Below, in pieces: positions 51,597-62,179 of a stretch of 64,000 nucleotides of DNA. The position numbers and the translations under genes are program-made. Source of the stretch: Candidatus Propionivibrio dominans (lineage in GTDB: Bacteria > Pseudomonadota > Gammaproteobacteria > Burkholderiales > Rhodocyclaceae); NCBI GenBank assembly GCA_016709335.1, contig JADJNC010000013.1, positions 53,553 to 117,552 on the forward strand. Direction: 5' to 3'. Below the pieces are notes generated by a model. It saw only the letters and a list, made by a program, of their open reading frames with translations. It was not told where the DNA came from and did no database searches. The stretch's first letter is position 1; each line of letters begins with the position of its first letter.

Positions 51597-52496
51597 ATGG
51601 ACAAGCTCCAACAGATCAGGATCTTCGTTGCGGTGGTCGATTGCAATGGATTTGCCGGCGCGGCGCGCAAGCTCAGGATTTCTCCGCCGGTGGTGACGAG
51701 GGCCATCAACGAACTGGAGAATGAGCTCGATGTCCGCTTGCTCACCAGGACAACGCGGGTTGTCCTGGTCACTGAGCCGGGTGCCCGCTACGTTGAGGAT
51801 TGCCGACGGATTCTGGCCGAGCTGAGCGAAGCCGACGAGTCGGTGAGCGGCATGCACGGTGCACCGAGCGGACGCCTTTCATTGACTGCGCCGGTGCTGT
51901 TCGGCGCCCTCTTCGTTACCCCCATCGTCGCCGAATATCTACAGCGTTACCCCGAGGTCAGTGCCAGTTGCTTGTTCCTTGACCGCTTGGTCAACATGAT
52001 GGACGAGGGGATGGATGTCGCGGTGCGCATTGGCGACCTCCCTGATTCGTCGATGCAGGCGATTCGGGTTGGGCAGGTACGAAGGGTGATCTGTGCTGCG
52101 CCTGCGTATCTTGAGCGACGCGGGGTACCGGAATCGCCGGGAGATCTGGTCGGACACGATGTAATCGTTGCCAGCGCAGTGACACCGTCATCTGAATGGA
52201 AATTCGTCGACCAGGGTAGAGCGTACGGCATCAAGCTGGCGCCCCGCCTGACGACGTCGACCAATGACTCGGCGATTGCGGCAACGCTCGGTGGCCTGGG
52301 TCTTTCCCGCCTGATGTCCTACCAGGTTGCCGACCGGGTGCGCTCTGGCGAGTTGAAGATCGTGCTCAGTGATTACGAACCAGCGACACTGCCGGTGCAT
52401 GTGCTTCACCGTGAAGGTCGCCATGCCGCACACCGCGTGCGGTCCTTTCTCGACCTGGCAATTGATCACCTACGCGCCAACCCTGCAATCAACTGA
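51597..52496 (+). CDS. LysR-family transcriptional regulator
   Basis: Regulator of 299 aa. The N-terminal winged helix-turn-helix (about 1-60) reads MDKLQQIRIFVAVVDCNGFA and INELENELDVRLLTRTTR. The C-terminal effector domain includes PSGRLSLTAPVLFG and LVNMMDEGMDVAVRIGDLPDS, placing it in the large CrgA/DmlR-like subgroup. AAGGAA lies five bases before ATG. It is convergent with the flavoprotein gene, so any regulation of that operon would be in trans at the GST promoter. Effector unknown. Confidence 0.93.
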   Translation: MDKLQQIRIFVAVVDCNGFAGAARKLRISPPVVTRAINELENELDVRLLTRTTRVVLVTEPGARYVEDCRRILAELSEADESVSGMHGAPSGRLSLTAPVLFGALFVTPIVAEYLQRYPEVSASCLFLDRLVNMMDEGMDVAVRIGDLPDSSMQAIRVGQVRRVICAAPAYLERRGVPESPGDLVGHDVIVASAVTPSSEWKFVDQGRAYGIKLAPRLTTSTNDSAIAATLGGLGLSRLMSYQVADRVRSGELKIVLSDYEPATLPVHVLHREGRHAAHRVRSFLDLAIDHLRANPAIN

Positions 52497-52589
52497 ACTG
52501 GAGCCACCGGTTTGCGATGCTTTATCCACCGGGGCCGCAGTCCAGACAGCGCCCGGTTTGCGGCGCGCAGCGCGTTCGGTAACTTTGCG

Positions 52590-54678
52590 CTACAAATCCA
52601 GCACCAGGGTTGCCGCGTGGTCGCCGGTGGCGGCTGGCACGGCGCAGCAGATCAGCACTTCGTCGGTCTCCAGATGAACTCCGGGCAGCGAAGCATGGCT
52701 GACATGGCCAGCGAGAATCCGGGTCTTGCAGGTTCCGCAAGACCCGCCCCGGCAACTGAACTCGGGTGACAGGCCGTGCGTCTCGGCAAGATCGAGAAGA
52801 CTCCCGCTGTCTGGCGACCATGTGGCTTCCCTGGCGGATTTCGAGAAGACGATGGGCACATCGTTATCGGCCGCTGGCCGGTTCGTGCCTGCGCTCGCTT
52901 CCGATCCGCCGTCGACGCGGCGGCGCAAGCTCGCGGGGCCGAACTGTTCGGTGTGGATTCGATCATCGGGAATGCGCAGCGCACGCAGGCCGTCATAGAG
53001 GTCCTGGATGAATTTGCCTGGGCCACACAGATAAAAATCAAAGTCATCGAATGGCAGCAAGGCCTTGAGCAGCTCCATGTCGATTCGACCACGAACTTCA
53101 TAGTCGACACCTTCACGCGCATCGGCTTCCGGCTGACTGAGCAATCGAATGACCTGAACGGCCTCCCCGCCGCGAACACGCAGCTCACGCAGCTCGCGAT
53201 CAAACGCACGCTCGGCCCTGGTTCGCGCCGAGTGCAAAAAATAGCTGGGACGCACTCGCCGGTTGCGCAGACCCTCGTACACGACATGGCGCAACATCGC
53301 CAACAGTGGCGTGATACCGACGCCAGCCGAAAGCAATACCAGGGGCCGGTGCTCTGCGGCATCGACCACAAAATCACCCAGGGGCGCGCGGGCTTCCAAC
53401 TCACTTCCGACGCTCAGTTGCTCATGGATATAGGTTGACACCCCGCCTTCGCGTTTGACGCTGATGCGGTAGACGCCGTCCGATGGCGCAAGCGACAAGG
53501 TATAGGTGCGAATGACCGGCGTGCTGCCCGCTGTGGTAACCAGCCGGATCGGCAAATGCTGCCCGGCTTTGAACACGGGCAGACCTGCGCTGTCGGCTGG
53601 TTCGAGATAGATCGACTTGATCGAAGTGCTCTCATCGACAATGCGCATGACGCGAAAGGGCCGCCAGTCATTGCGCAGCACCATTGCCTTTTGCCTCGCC
53701 AGTGCCTCCTGCCACGAACCCGTCATCAAGGAATTGGGCGAAAAATTGTCCAGGGTCCAGCGCAGCTTGAGTACGGCACGACGACGCACGAGCCGGGTGA
53801 CCTGCAGTCGCCAAAGGCGTTCAGCGCCCTGGAAGCTGGTCACCTCGTCGCCATCGAGCACCAGTTCGGTGCGCCCGGTGAGTTGCAGCAGGTCGCCGCT
53901 GGCAAAGTCGACGAATACCAGACCTGCTCTAGGGTTGCTATGCAGGTTGCCCAGTGTATTGAAAAAGAGATTGCCGGCAAAATCAGGGATGGTCAGGACA
54001 TTATGGTCGACGCGAACAAAGCCTTGTCTGCCGCCGCGATGCGAAGCATCGACTTGTCGAGTCTCTTTGCTGCCGTTGACATCAACGTAACTCGCGACAA
54101 AGAACGTATCGGCCGCGAGAATCATGGCTCGTGCCTCATCATCGAGTCCGGGCAGGAGTTCTACGGACCCGTACAAGGGTTCAGCGGCATCGCCCGCGGC
54201 CATTGATTCTCCAGATGAAGATGCATGTCGCGTCTGTATATATTGCGGACAATTGCCGTAGGAGTGTTCGACGACCAGACCGAGCCGGTTCGGACCGCGC
54301 TGCAAGATTTTCCCATTCACCCGATTGCGTCGGCGCGTCGGCAGCTCAATTCCGAGTATGCCGATTGAATCACCGACCTGCAATCCATTGCGCACCGGAT
54401 CACCGATTGCCGGCAGTGCGTTGATCTCCAGATGCTTCGGATCGGGCGAGCGCGCAATAGGTCGCCCGCCTTCAACCAGAGTGACCCACGGATCGCCCGC
54501 TGCATCGACGGCGGCCAGCACGAGAAATGGCACTTGCGCAAAGAAGGTGCGATGCTCATCCGGCATATAGTCGCGGATGACCCGGCTGCCGACGCTTTGC
54601 ATGCGCCAGGCCACACCGAGGCGTTCCTGCATTTTCGCGCTCGCCCCTGTGCCAGGGTCCCGTCGCTTCAATTGCCAT
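52590..54678 (-). CDS. Fused PNPOx-like / ferredoxin reductase / 2Fe-2S ferredoxin protein; one frame break
   Basis: Three domains in one chain of about 695 aa: a split-barrel PNPOx-like flavin domain (about 1-320, VPFLVLAAVDAAGDPWV), an FAD/NAD ferredoxin reductase (about 340-580, RTYTLSLAP, LLSAGVGITPLLAML, YLCGPGKF) and a plant-type ferredoxin (CRGGSCGTC plus a later Cys in EVLICCAVP). The ATG at 54678 is preceded by GGAGG six bases away and gives GPWHRGERE. The frame then breaks near 54635, where one extra A must be removed to reach MQERLGVAWRM. It follows the GST gene by 23 bases. Probably an electron-transfer or reductive detoxification enzyme. Confidence 0.87.
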
Positions 54679-54701
54679 GCCCTGCCTCCGTCGATTCAAA
54701 T

Positions 54702-55337
54702 TCAGGCCGCCAATCCGGCTGCCGTTTTTTTCATGCCAACGAAACCCGGCACTGATTCAATCGCGCTCAGCCAGCCGCGCACCTTCGGATACTCGCTTAA
54801 CGACACATTGCCTTCCGGTGCGTGTGCGATGTAAGTGTAAGCCGCGACGTCGGCGATGGTGATATGGTTCCCGGCCAGGAAAGCCTGCTTCGACAGTTCG
54901 ACTTCCATCACCTTCAGAAGTGCATGCGCTCGCGCAATCAGGTCGTCCGCGTTCAGCTTGGCGCCGAATACCGTGACCAATCGCGCTGCCGCCGGACCAA
55001 ATGCAATTTGCCCGGCGGCAACGGATAGCCAGCGCTGCACCGCGGCTTCGCCCAGGGCATCTTTTGGCAGCCAGCTATCGTCACCATAGCGGCGCGCCAG
55101 ATACACCAGAATGCCGTTCGAATCGGCCAGGATGGTACCGTTGTCATCAAGCACCGGAACCTGACCGAACGCATTCATCGCCAGAAACCCGGGCTGCTTG
55201 TGGGCGCCCTTCATCAAGTCCACATCGATCAGTTCAGTGGGCAGATTCAGCAAGGAAAGCATCAGTTGCACGCGATGCGAGTGACCGGACAGCGGGTGAC
55301 GGTAGAGTTTGATCGGATTGCTTGGTTTGGTAGTCAT
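54702..55337 (-). CDS. Glutathione S-transferase
   Basis: Cytosolic GST of 211 aa. The thioredoxin-like N-domain shows [17 protein letters not shown] (Ser/His catalytic region) and [20 protein letters not shown], which holds the cis-Pro and the glutathione gamma-Glu site. The helical C-domain has [18 protein letters not shown]. The ATG at 55337 has GGAG eight bases upstream; a longer open frame is not conserved. It heads an operon with the fused flavoprotein, suggesting detoxification of an electrophile. Confidence 0.92.
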   Translation of the reverse strand: MTTKPSNPIKLYRHPLSGHSHRVQLMLSLLNLPTELIDVDLMKGAHKQPGFLAMNAFGQVPVLDDNGTILADSNGILVYLARRYGDDSWLPKDALGEAAVQRWLSVAAGQIAFGPAAARLVTVFGAKLNADDLIARAHALLKVMEVELSKQAFLAGNHITIADVAAYTYIAHAPEGNVSLSEYPKVRGWLSAIESVPGFVGMKKTAAGLAA

Positions 55338-55857
55338 TTTTGATTCTCCAGGAGTGTCGTTAATAAAGTGCTTGTGCTTGAGTTGCCTGAAACCCGTTCT
55401 GTCGTATGACGAAAAAGGCGACAACAGGCCTGCATCATCAACCTTAACTAAAGCAAACTGAATACCCATTTCATGTAACTTACTATTCCGACAAGTGGAA
55501 TAATCGAAAGGCCGCTATTTGAGCGCAACATCAACCGCGTTTGGAACTCGAGTGTGATTTCACCTTTGTCCCAACGATGAGGAGATCTGCAACGCCGGGC
55601 AACAAGCGGAAAAAACAATCGGTAACCGAATGGCATGTTGCCAATCTCTGGGTCGCGGGCAGTGCCTGGTGTGCTATCCCGAGAGATATTCTGAAAATCG
55701 TGATGTATTCCGGCCCAAAATCGGCGATTGACTTGTGCACCCGGCGTCGCCATTCGCACCGCTGGCCGGTTCGATTCCCTATCCTTTTCAATTGTGCAAC
55801 ACACAATGCCGCGTTATGCTATTCAGCGAATTTTAACCACTATCTGAATGGAACATC
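55338..55857. other. Divergent intergenic region between GST and PHB depolymerase
   Basis: These 520 bases carry overlapping short open frames on both strands (up to 118 codons) with no motif, no ribosome binding site and odd composition. They look like a non-coding or decayed stretch. The promoter of the depolymerase gene lies at its right end, next to the palindrome at 55791. Confidence 0.5.
55791..55807. promoter_or_regulatory. Palindrome upstream of the PHB depolymerase gene
   Basis: ATTGTG-CAACA-CACAAT is a perfect 6-base inverted repeat with a 5-base spacer, 50 bases before the ATG at 55858. Its place fits an operator. No cognate regulator is identified. Confidence 0.4.
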
Positions 55858-57429
55858 ATGCGCCACAAGATGCTGAAAACGTTAGCCGGTCTGGCAATCG
55901 CCCTGACCATGAACCCTGGCCATGGGGCCGATCTAGCGGAGGACCTGCCGGAACTGAATATCGATATCAAGCAGACCACTGTCTCCGGCATTTCATCCGG
56001 TGCTTTCATGGCGGTGCAAGTCGGCGTCGCCAAATCGTCGTCGGTTAAAGGCGTGGCGATCACCGCCGGCGGCCCCTACTTCTGTGCCCTCCAATCATCC
56101 TTTGGCGGAGCCGGTTCGACCATCGCCATTGGCCGCTGCATGCAGGGCGACCCCATGTTTCCGACGCGGCCGATTACCTCCGATGACCTCAAGCAAATGG
56201 AAGGTGCGGCCCGCGACTGGTCAGAGAAGGGCAAGATCGACCCGGTCAGCAACCTGGCAAACCAGGCCGTGTGGGTGTTTCACGGCTATAACGACGGCGT
56301 CGTCAAGCTGCCCGTCTCGCAGGCGCTGGTGGACTGGTACGGTCGCTTCACACCGAAGAGCCAGATCTTCCACAAGGACAGCCTGAACGCCGCCCATGCA
56401 CAGATTTCCGCGGCTTGCGGCGACTCGGGCACGTCCTCGTGCAACCTTTGCCCAGCCACCGGCGGCAAGTTCATCAACAGCTGCGGCGACCAACCGCCCG
56501 TCAGCGGCCAACTGTACGACGCCGCCGGCGCCGCCCTGCAATTGTTCTATGGCCCGCTTGCCCGCACCGAGAGCGGCAAGCTGAACGCCAGGCCGCAGGC
56601 CTTCAGCCAGGCGCCCTACCTCAAGCAGCGCGATGGTACGACGCCGGTCGACAAACCGGACGACATCGCCATGGGCAAAACCGGCTATGTCTATGTTCCC
56701 GAGTCGTGCCGCCAGGTCGGCCAGCCCTGCCGCCTGCACATCGCCTTCCATGGCTGCCTGCAAAGCGCCACCACACTCGGCACCGACTTCGTTGATAACG
56801 CCGGCGTGAATGAATGGGCCGATGCCAACAATATCGTCGTGCTCTATCCGCAAGCGATGCCCACCATGGGAATGCGGCTGCCCCTCAACCCCAACGGTTG
56901 CTGGGACTGGTGGGGCTATAACGACACGCAGGACATGAGCACCCTGGGCGCCAAGGCAGGCACTTTCGCCACCAAGGATGGGGTACAAATCGCTGCGGTC
57001 TGGCGCATGGTGGAGAAGCTGACTAGCAAGGGCTCGGCTGCAGCATCGGCCAGCATCTCCGGCCCGACCACCCGCCTGATGGTGGTGGACCAAAGCGACA
57101 GGCAGGCCGTATTGCGCTGGCAAGCGGTGGAGGGCGCTTCCGGCTATCGCGTTTACCGTGCCAGTGCTGGCAAGACTCCGGTTGCCCTGGGCAAAGCCCG
57201 CAACCAGCCTTTCCTGGTGGATGCCGGCCTTTCCCCTTCGACCCTCTACACCTACACGGTGCGCCCGGTCATCGGCGGCAGCGAAGTGGCGGGCTCCAAC
57301 GAGGTCAGCGTCACTACCGCGCGCAAGCCGCCCGCATGCAATCCCTACTTCTCGATGTTGCTGGGGAAGCCGGTGAAGCCGTACCCTGGTGTGCCGACCG
57401 GCATGCCGACCACGGACGTCTGCCAATAA
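55858..57429 (+). CDS. Secreted poly(3-hydroxybutyrate) depolymerase with fibronectin III domain
   Basis: Exported hydrolase of 523 aa. A signal peptide (about 1-23, ending HGADLA) precedes an alpha/beta-hydrolase domain with SGISSGAFMAVQ, whose SxSxG nucleophile region sits near residue 48, and IAFHGCLQSA (oxyanion His). Cys pairs are frequent, as in secreted enzymes. A fibronectin type III module follows (about 400-490, LRWQAVEGASGYRVYRA) and a short Pro-rich tail. It resembles PHB depolymerases of the catalytic-type-2 group. Whether it acts on external polymer or released granules is inferred from the signal peptide. Confidence 0.88.
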   Translation: MRHKMLKTLAGLAIALTMNPGHGADLAEDLPELNIDIKQTTVSGISSGAFMAVQVGVAKSSSVKGVAITAGGPYFCALQSSFGGAGSTIAIGRCMQGDPMFPTRPITSDDLKQMEGAARDWSEKGKIDPVSNLANQAVWVFHGYNDGVVKLPVSQALVDWYGRFTPKSQIFHKDSLNAAHAQISAACGDSGTSSCNLCPATGGKFINSCGDQPPVSGQLYDAAGAALQLFYGPLARTESGKLNARPQAFSQAPYLKQRDGTTPVDKPDDIAMGKTGYVYVPESCRQVGQPCRLHIAFHGCLQSATTLGTDFVDNAGVNEWADANNIVVLYPQAMPTMGMRLPLNPNGCWDWWGYNDTQDMSTLGAKAGTFATKDGVQIAAVWRMVEKLTSKGSAAASASISGPTTRLMVVDQSDRQAVLRWQAVEGASGYRVYRASAGKTPVALGKARNQPFLVDAGLSPSTLYTYTVRPVIGGSEVAGSNEVSVTTARKPPACNPYFSMLLGKPVKPYPGVPTGMPTTDVCQ

Positions 57430-57586
57430 GCGCAGCTCACGCTTGCGCTGACGAATAAAATTCGGTGCCCTCGCAAAGGGCCCTTTACAACAAGCGTCGT
57501 GAAAGCGCCCACCGGTCGGTGACTCGATCCGGCGTGAATCCTGGTCACGGATTCGTAGTCTGGCCTGACAACCAGCGCCCCGATTT

Positions 57587-59889
<2,303 letters not shown>

Positions 59890-60050
59890 CGCAAGTCGAA
59901 AATTTATAAAGGAATTCTGCCCGTCTTGCGGGTGGACAGATGAATCGTGTCAGCAAAGCTTTGGCGTCGCATCTACAACCTTAAAAGTAAAATCCGTGCA
60001 CCGTCGAAAACCAATGCCAGACAAAAGAATTTGAAACTTGAACGTCACCA

Positions 60051-60278
60051 TTACGGCTTCAGGTGACCCAGTTTTTCCATCATGCGCCGCAGTAACGATG
60101 TTGCGTAACCGTGGATTGTAACTTTATCCAGAGCGTCGTTGTCTTCGTACTCCAATAGCTCGCCCTCAATTCTGAAGTCTCCCTGCCAGCCGATGGCATA
60201 ATTGCCTTGGTTTTCCTCACTATCAAGGGTAAGGGGATCACCCGTGCGTACCAGGCGTGTGCGCGATGTTATTGCCAT
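60051..60278 (-). CDS. Possible small hypothetical protein
   Basis: An open frame of 75 aa with ordinary amino-acid composition (GNYAIGWQGDFRIEGELLEY, TSLLRRMMEKLGHLKP). It lies between glgX and the divergent solute-binding protein gene. No family is recognised and no Shine-Dalgarno precedes the ATG. It may be a real small gene, a remnant, or chance. The rest of 59890-60293 shows no gene. Confidence 0.3.
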   Translation of the reverse strand: MAITSRTRLVRTGDPLTLDSEENQGNYAIGWQGDFRIEGELLEYEDNDALDKVTIHGYATSLLRRMMEKLGHLKP

Positions 60279-60293
60279 CGTAAAGGAGCGTAT

Positions 60294-61589
60294 ATGTCTT
60301 TTTTCATCCGTCCGTTAGTCATCGCCGCCGGCCTTGCGCTGTGCCTCTCCGCGCACGCGGCCAAACCGTCCAAACCTGCCAAACCGGCAGCGGCACCGAT
60401 TGCCGCGAGCGATCCCGAACTGGCTCACAACCTCGGCGAGCTTGGCGAAGAGCGCCTGCAGGCCCTGGTTGATCGTTACAACAAGGAAAATGGCGGTTCG
60501 ATGAAGCTGGTGCGCTTCGAAAAGGGCCAGAAACCGGCGGCACTGAACCTGGTCAGCCGCTATGACATGGCCGACGTTCTGATCCAGCCGAAAAAATTCA
60601 TGCCGCTCCATGACATGATGGCCAAGGCCGGGCAAGCCCTCAATGTCGGCGAACTGTCGGCCGATCTCAAGGCCGGCGTGCTCGATGCCAAAGGCCGGCT
60701 GGTCGCCTTGCCCCTGGTCTATTCGACGCCGGTACTGTTCTTTGACAAGAATGCCCTGCGCAAGGCCAAACTCGATCCCGAGCAGCCACCCAAAACCTGG
60801 TTCGAGATGCAGGGCATGCTCGACAAGCTCCAGACTGCCGGCTATGCCTGCCCCTACACGTCGTCCTGGCCGGTATGGGTGCACATCGACAACGTCAGCT
60901 CGCTATCCGGCGTGCCGGTGATGAACGCCAAGGGTCAACTGGGCTTCAACGCACTGCCGCAGGTCAAGCACGTCGCAATGATGGCCACCTGGGCCAAGGC
61001 CGGTTACTTCCAGAACTTCGGACGGCGTGACGAGGCCAGCGTCAGGTTCCGCAATGGCGAGTGCGCGATGCTCACCACCGATTCGCGTGAAGCCGTGAAT
61101 TTCCGCGACGCCAGGGGCGTCGAGCTCGGAGTCGCGGTGCTGCCATTCCATGACGATGTTTATGGTGGCCGCCAGCACACGCTGGCCGATGGCGCTTCGC
61201 TGTGGGCCGGCGCCGGGCATCCTTCGGCACACTACAGGCAGGCGGCCGGTTTAGTTGCCTGGCTGCTGACGCCCGAAATGCAGACCGAACTGGTTCGCAG
61301 CTTCGGCTCCCTGCCGCTCACCGCTGCGGCGCGGGCCGCTGCACACAGCAAGCTGCTGAAGAACGAGGATCAGACCTTGCAACTGGCCTATGAATCGATC
61401 GGTGGCAAGGGTGACCAGCCGGGTGTTCGCGTCGCCAACATCGATCCGGTTCGAATCATCGCCGACGAGGAAATGGAAGCCGTCTGGGCCAACAGGAAAC
61501 CGGCCAAGGCCGCGCTGGATACCGCCGTTGCTCGCGGCAATGCCGTGCTTGCCGCCAAACCCGGGCTGAAGAAGGCTCAGCCCTTCTGA
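60294..61589 (+). CDS. UgpB-type ABC transporter sugar-binding protein, orphan
   Basis: Periplasmic solute-binding protein family 1, 431 aa. A signal peptide (about 1-21, IAAGLALCLSAHA) and a Lys/Pro/Ala linker (KPSKPAKPAA) precede the mature domain. Family blocks include LPLVYSTPVLFFDKNALRKA, PPKTWFEMQGML and FRNGECAMLTTDSREAVNF. The glycerol-3-phosphate binder UgpB is the closest well-known relative. AAGGAG seven bases before the ATG fixes the start. No permease or ATPase gene lies within the window, so partners must be elsewhere. Confidence 0.9.
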   Translation: MSFFIRPLVIAAGLALCLSAHAAKPSKPAKPAAAPIAASDPELAHNLGELGEERLQALVDRYNKENGGSMKLVRFEKGQKPAALNLVSRYDMADVLIQPKKFMPLHDMMAKAGQALNVGELSADLKAGVLDAKGRLVALPLVYSTPVLFFDKNALRKAKLDPEQPPKTWFEMQGMLDKLQTAGYACPYTSSWPVWVHIDNVSSLSGVPVMNAKGQLGFNALPQVKHVAMMATWAKAGYFQNFGRRDEASVRFRNGECAMLTTDSREAVNFRDARGVELGVAVLPFHDDVYGGRQHTLADGASLWAGAGHPSAHYRQAAGLVAWLLTPEMQTELVRSFGSLPLTAAARAAAHSKLLKNEDQTLQLAYESIGGKGDQPGVRVANIDPVRIIADEEMEAVWANRKPAKAALDTAVARGNAVLAAKPGLKKAQPF

Positions 61590-62179
61590 GGCAAAGACTC
61601 GTGACCCGGCTGTCATCGGCACTCAGGGGAGCCGCTGAACAAGTATCAAAACGTCATTCCGGCAAAACCGGAATCTGACCGTAGGGAATGCAGAGCCAGA
61701 AAAGCCAGGGTACTGGACACCGGCTTCTGCCCCGAAGGTGACAGGGCCTAGGCTCAAACACTACTGGGGTGCGCCGGTGTGACGGCTTATTCAGTGTTTT
61801 ACGGGAAGTAGCCCGATCAAGCCGCTACCATCAACTTGAATTTGGCCCACGTGGTGTGGATATTGCGCCCTCCCGGTGGGGAGGAGTACTTCCGAAAACA
61901 GCGATTTTTAAAGCTTTCCATAACGGTCAAAACCGGCTCCGCAGTTATTCCGGTAAATATCTCATTGACGCGCTTCCTCTTGTGCGCCGTATCGCGTCAA
62001 GCTTATCAATGACGAATCCGGGTAGCCTTGATTTCGGGGGGCCTTTCGTCAGCCAGGGTGTCATGCCAGCGTCAGGAGGGTACCCGAAAACGACAGAATG
62101 GTTTATAAAGCGCCAATCAATTCCGGGACACTCTAAACCGCGCCCGCCCGTCTGAGCAGAAATAAACCGAGCGCCATCC
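61590..62179. other. Intergenic region with a short dispersed-type repeat
   Basis: These 590 bases carry no supported gene. Around 61645-61745 lies a degenerate pair of cgtcattccggcaaaaccgg and ccggcttctgcc-type sequence, reminiscent of widespread intergenic 'cgtcattcc' repeats. The right part is less GC-rich. Two short open frames (61769-62155 and its complement) have no motif. Confidence 0.5.

Noticed and set aside
55448..55804. 118-codon minus-strand open frame before the PHB depolymerase gene
   Set aside because: No ribosome binding site, no motif, and it overlaps open frames in other phases.
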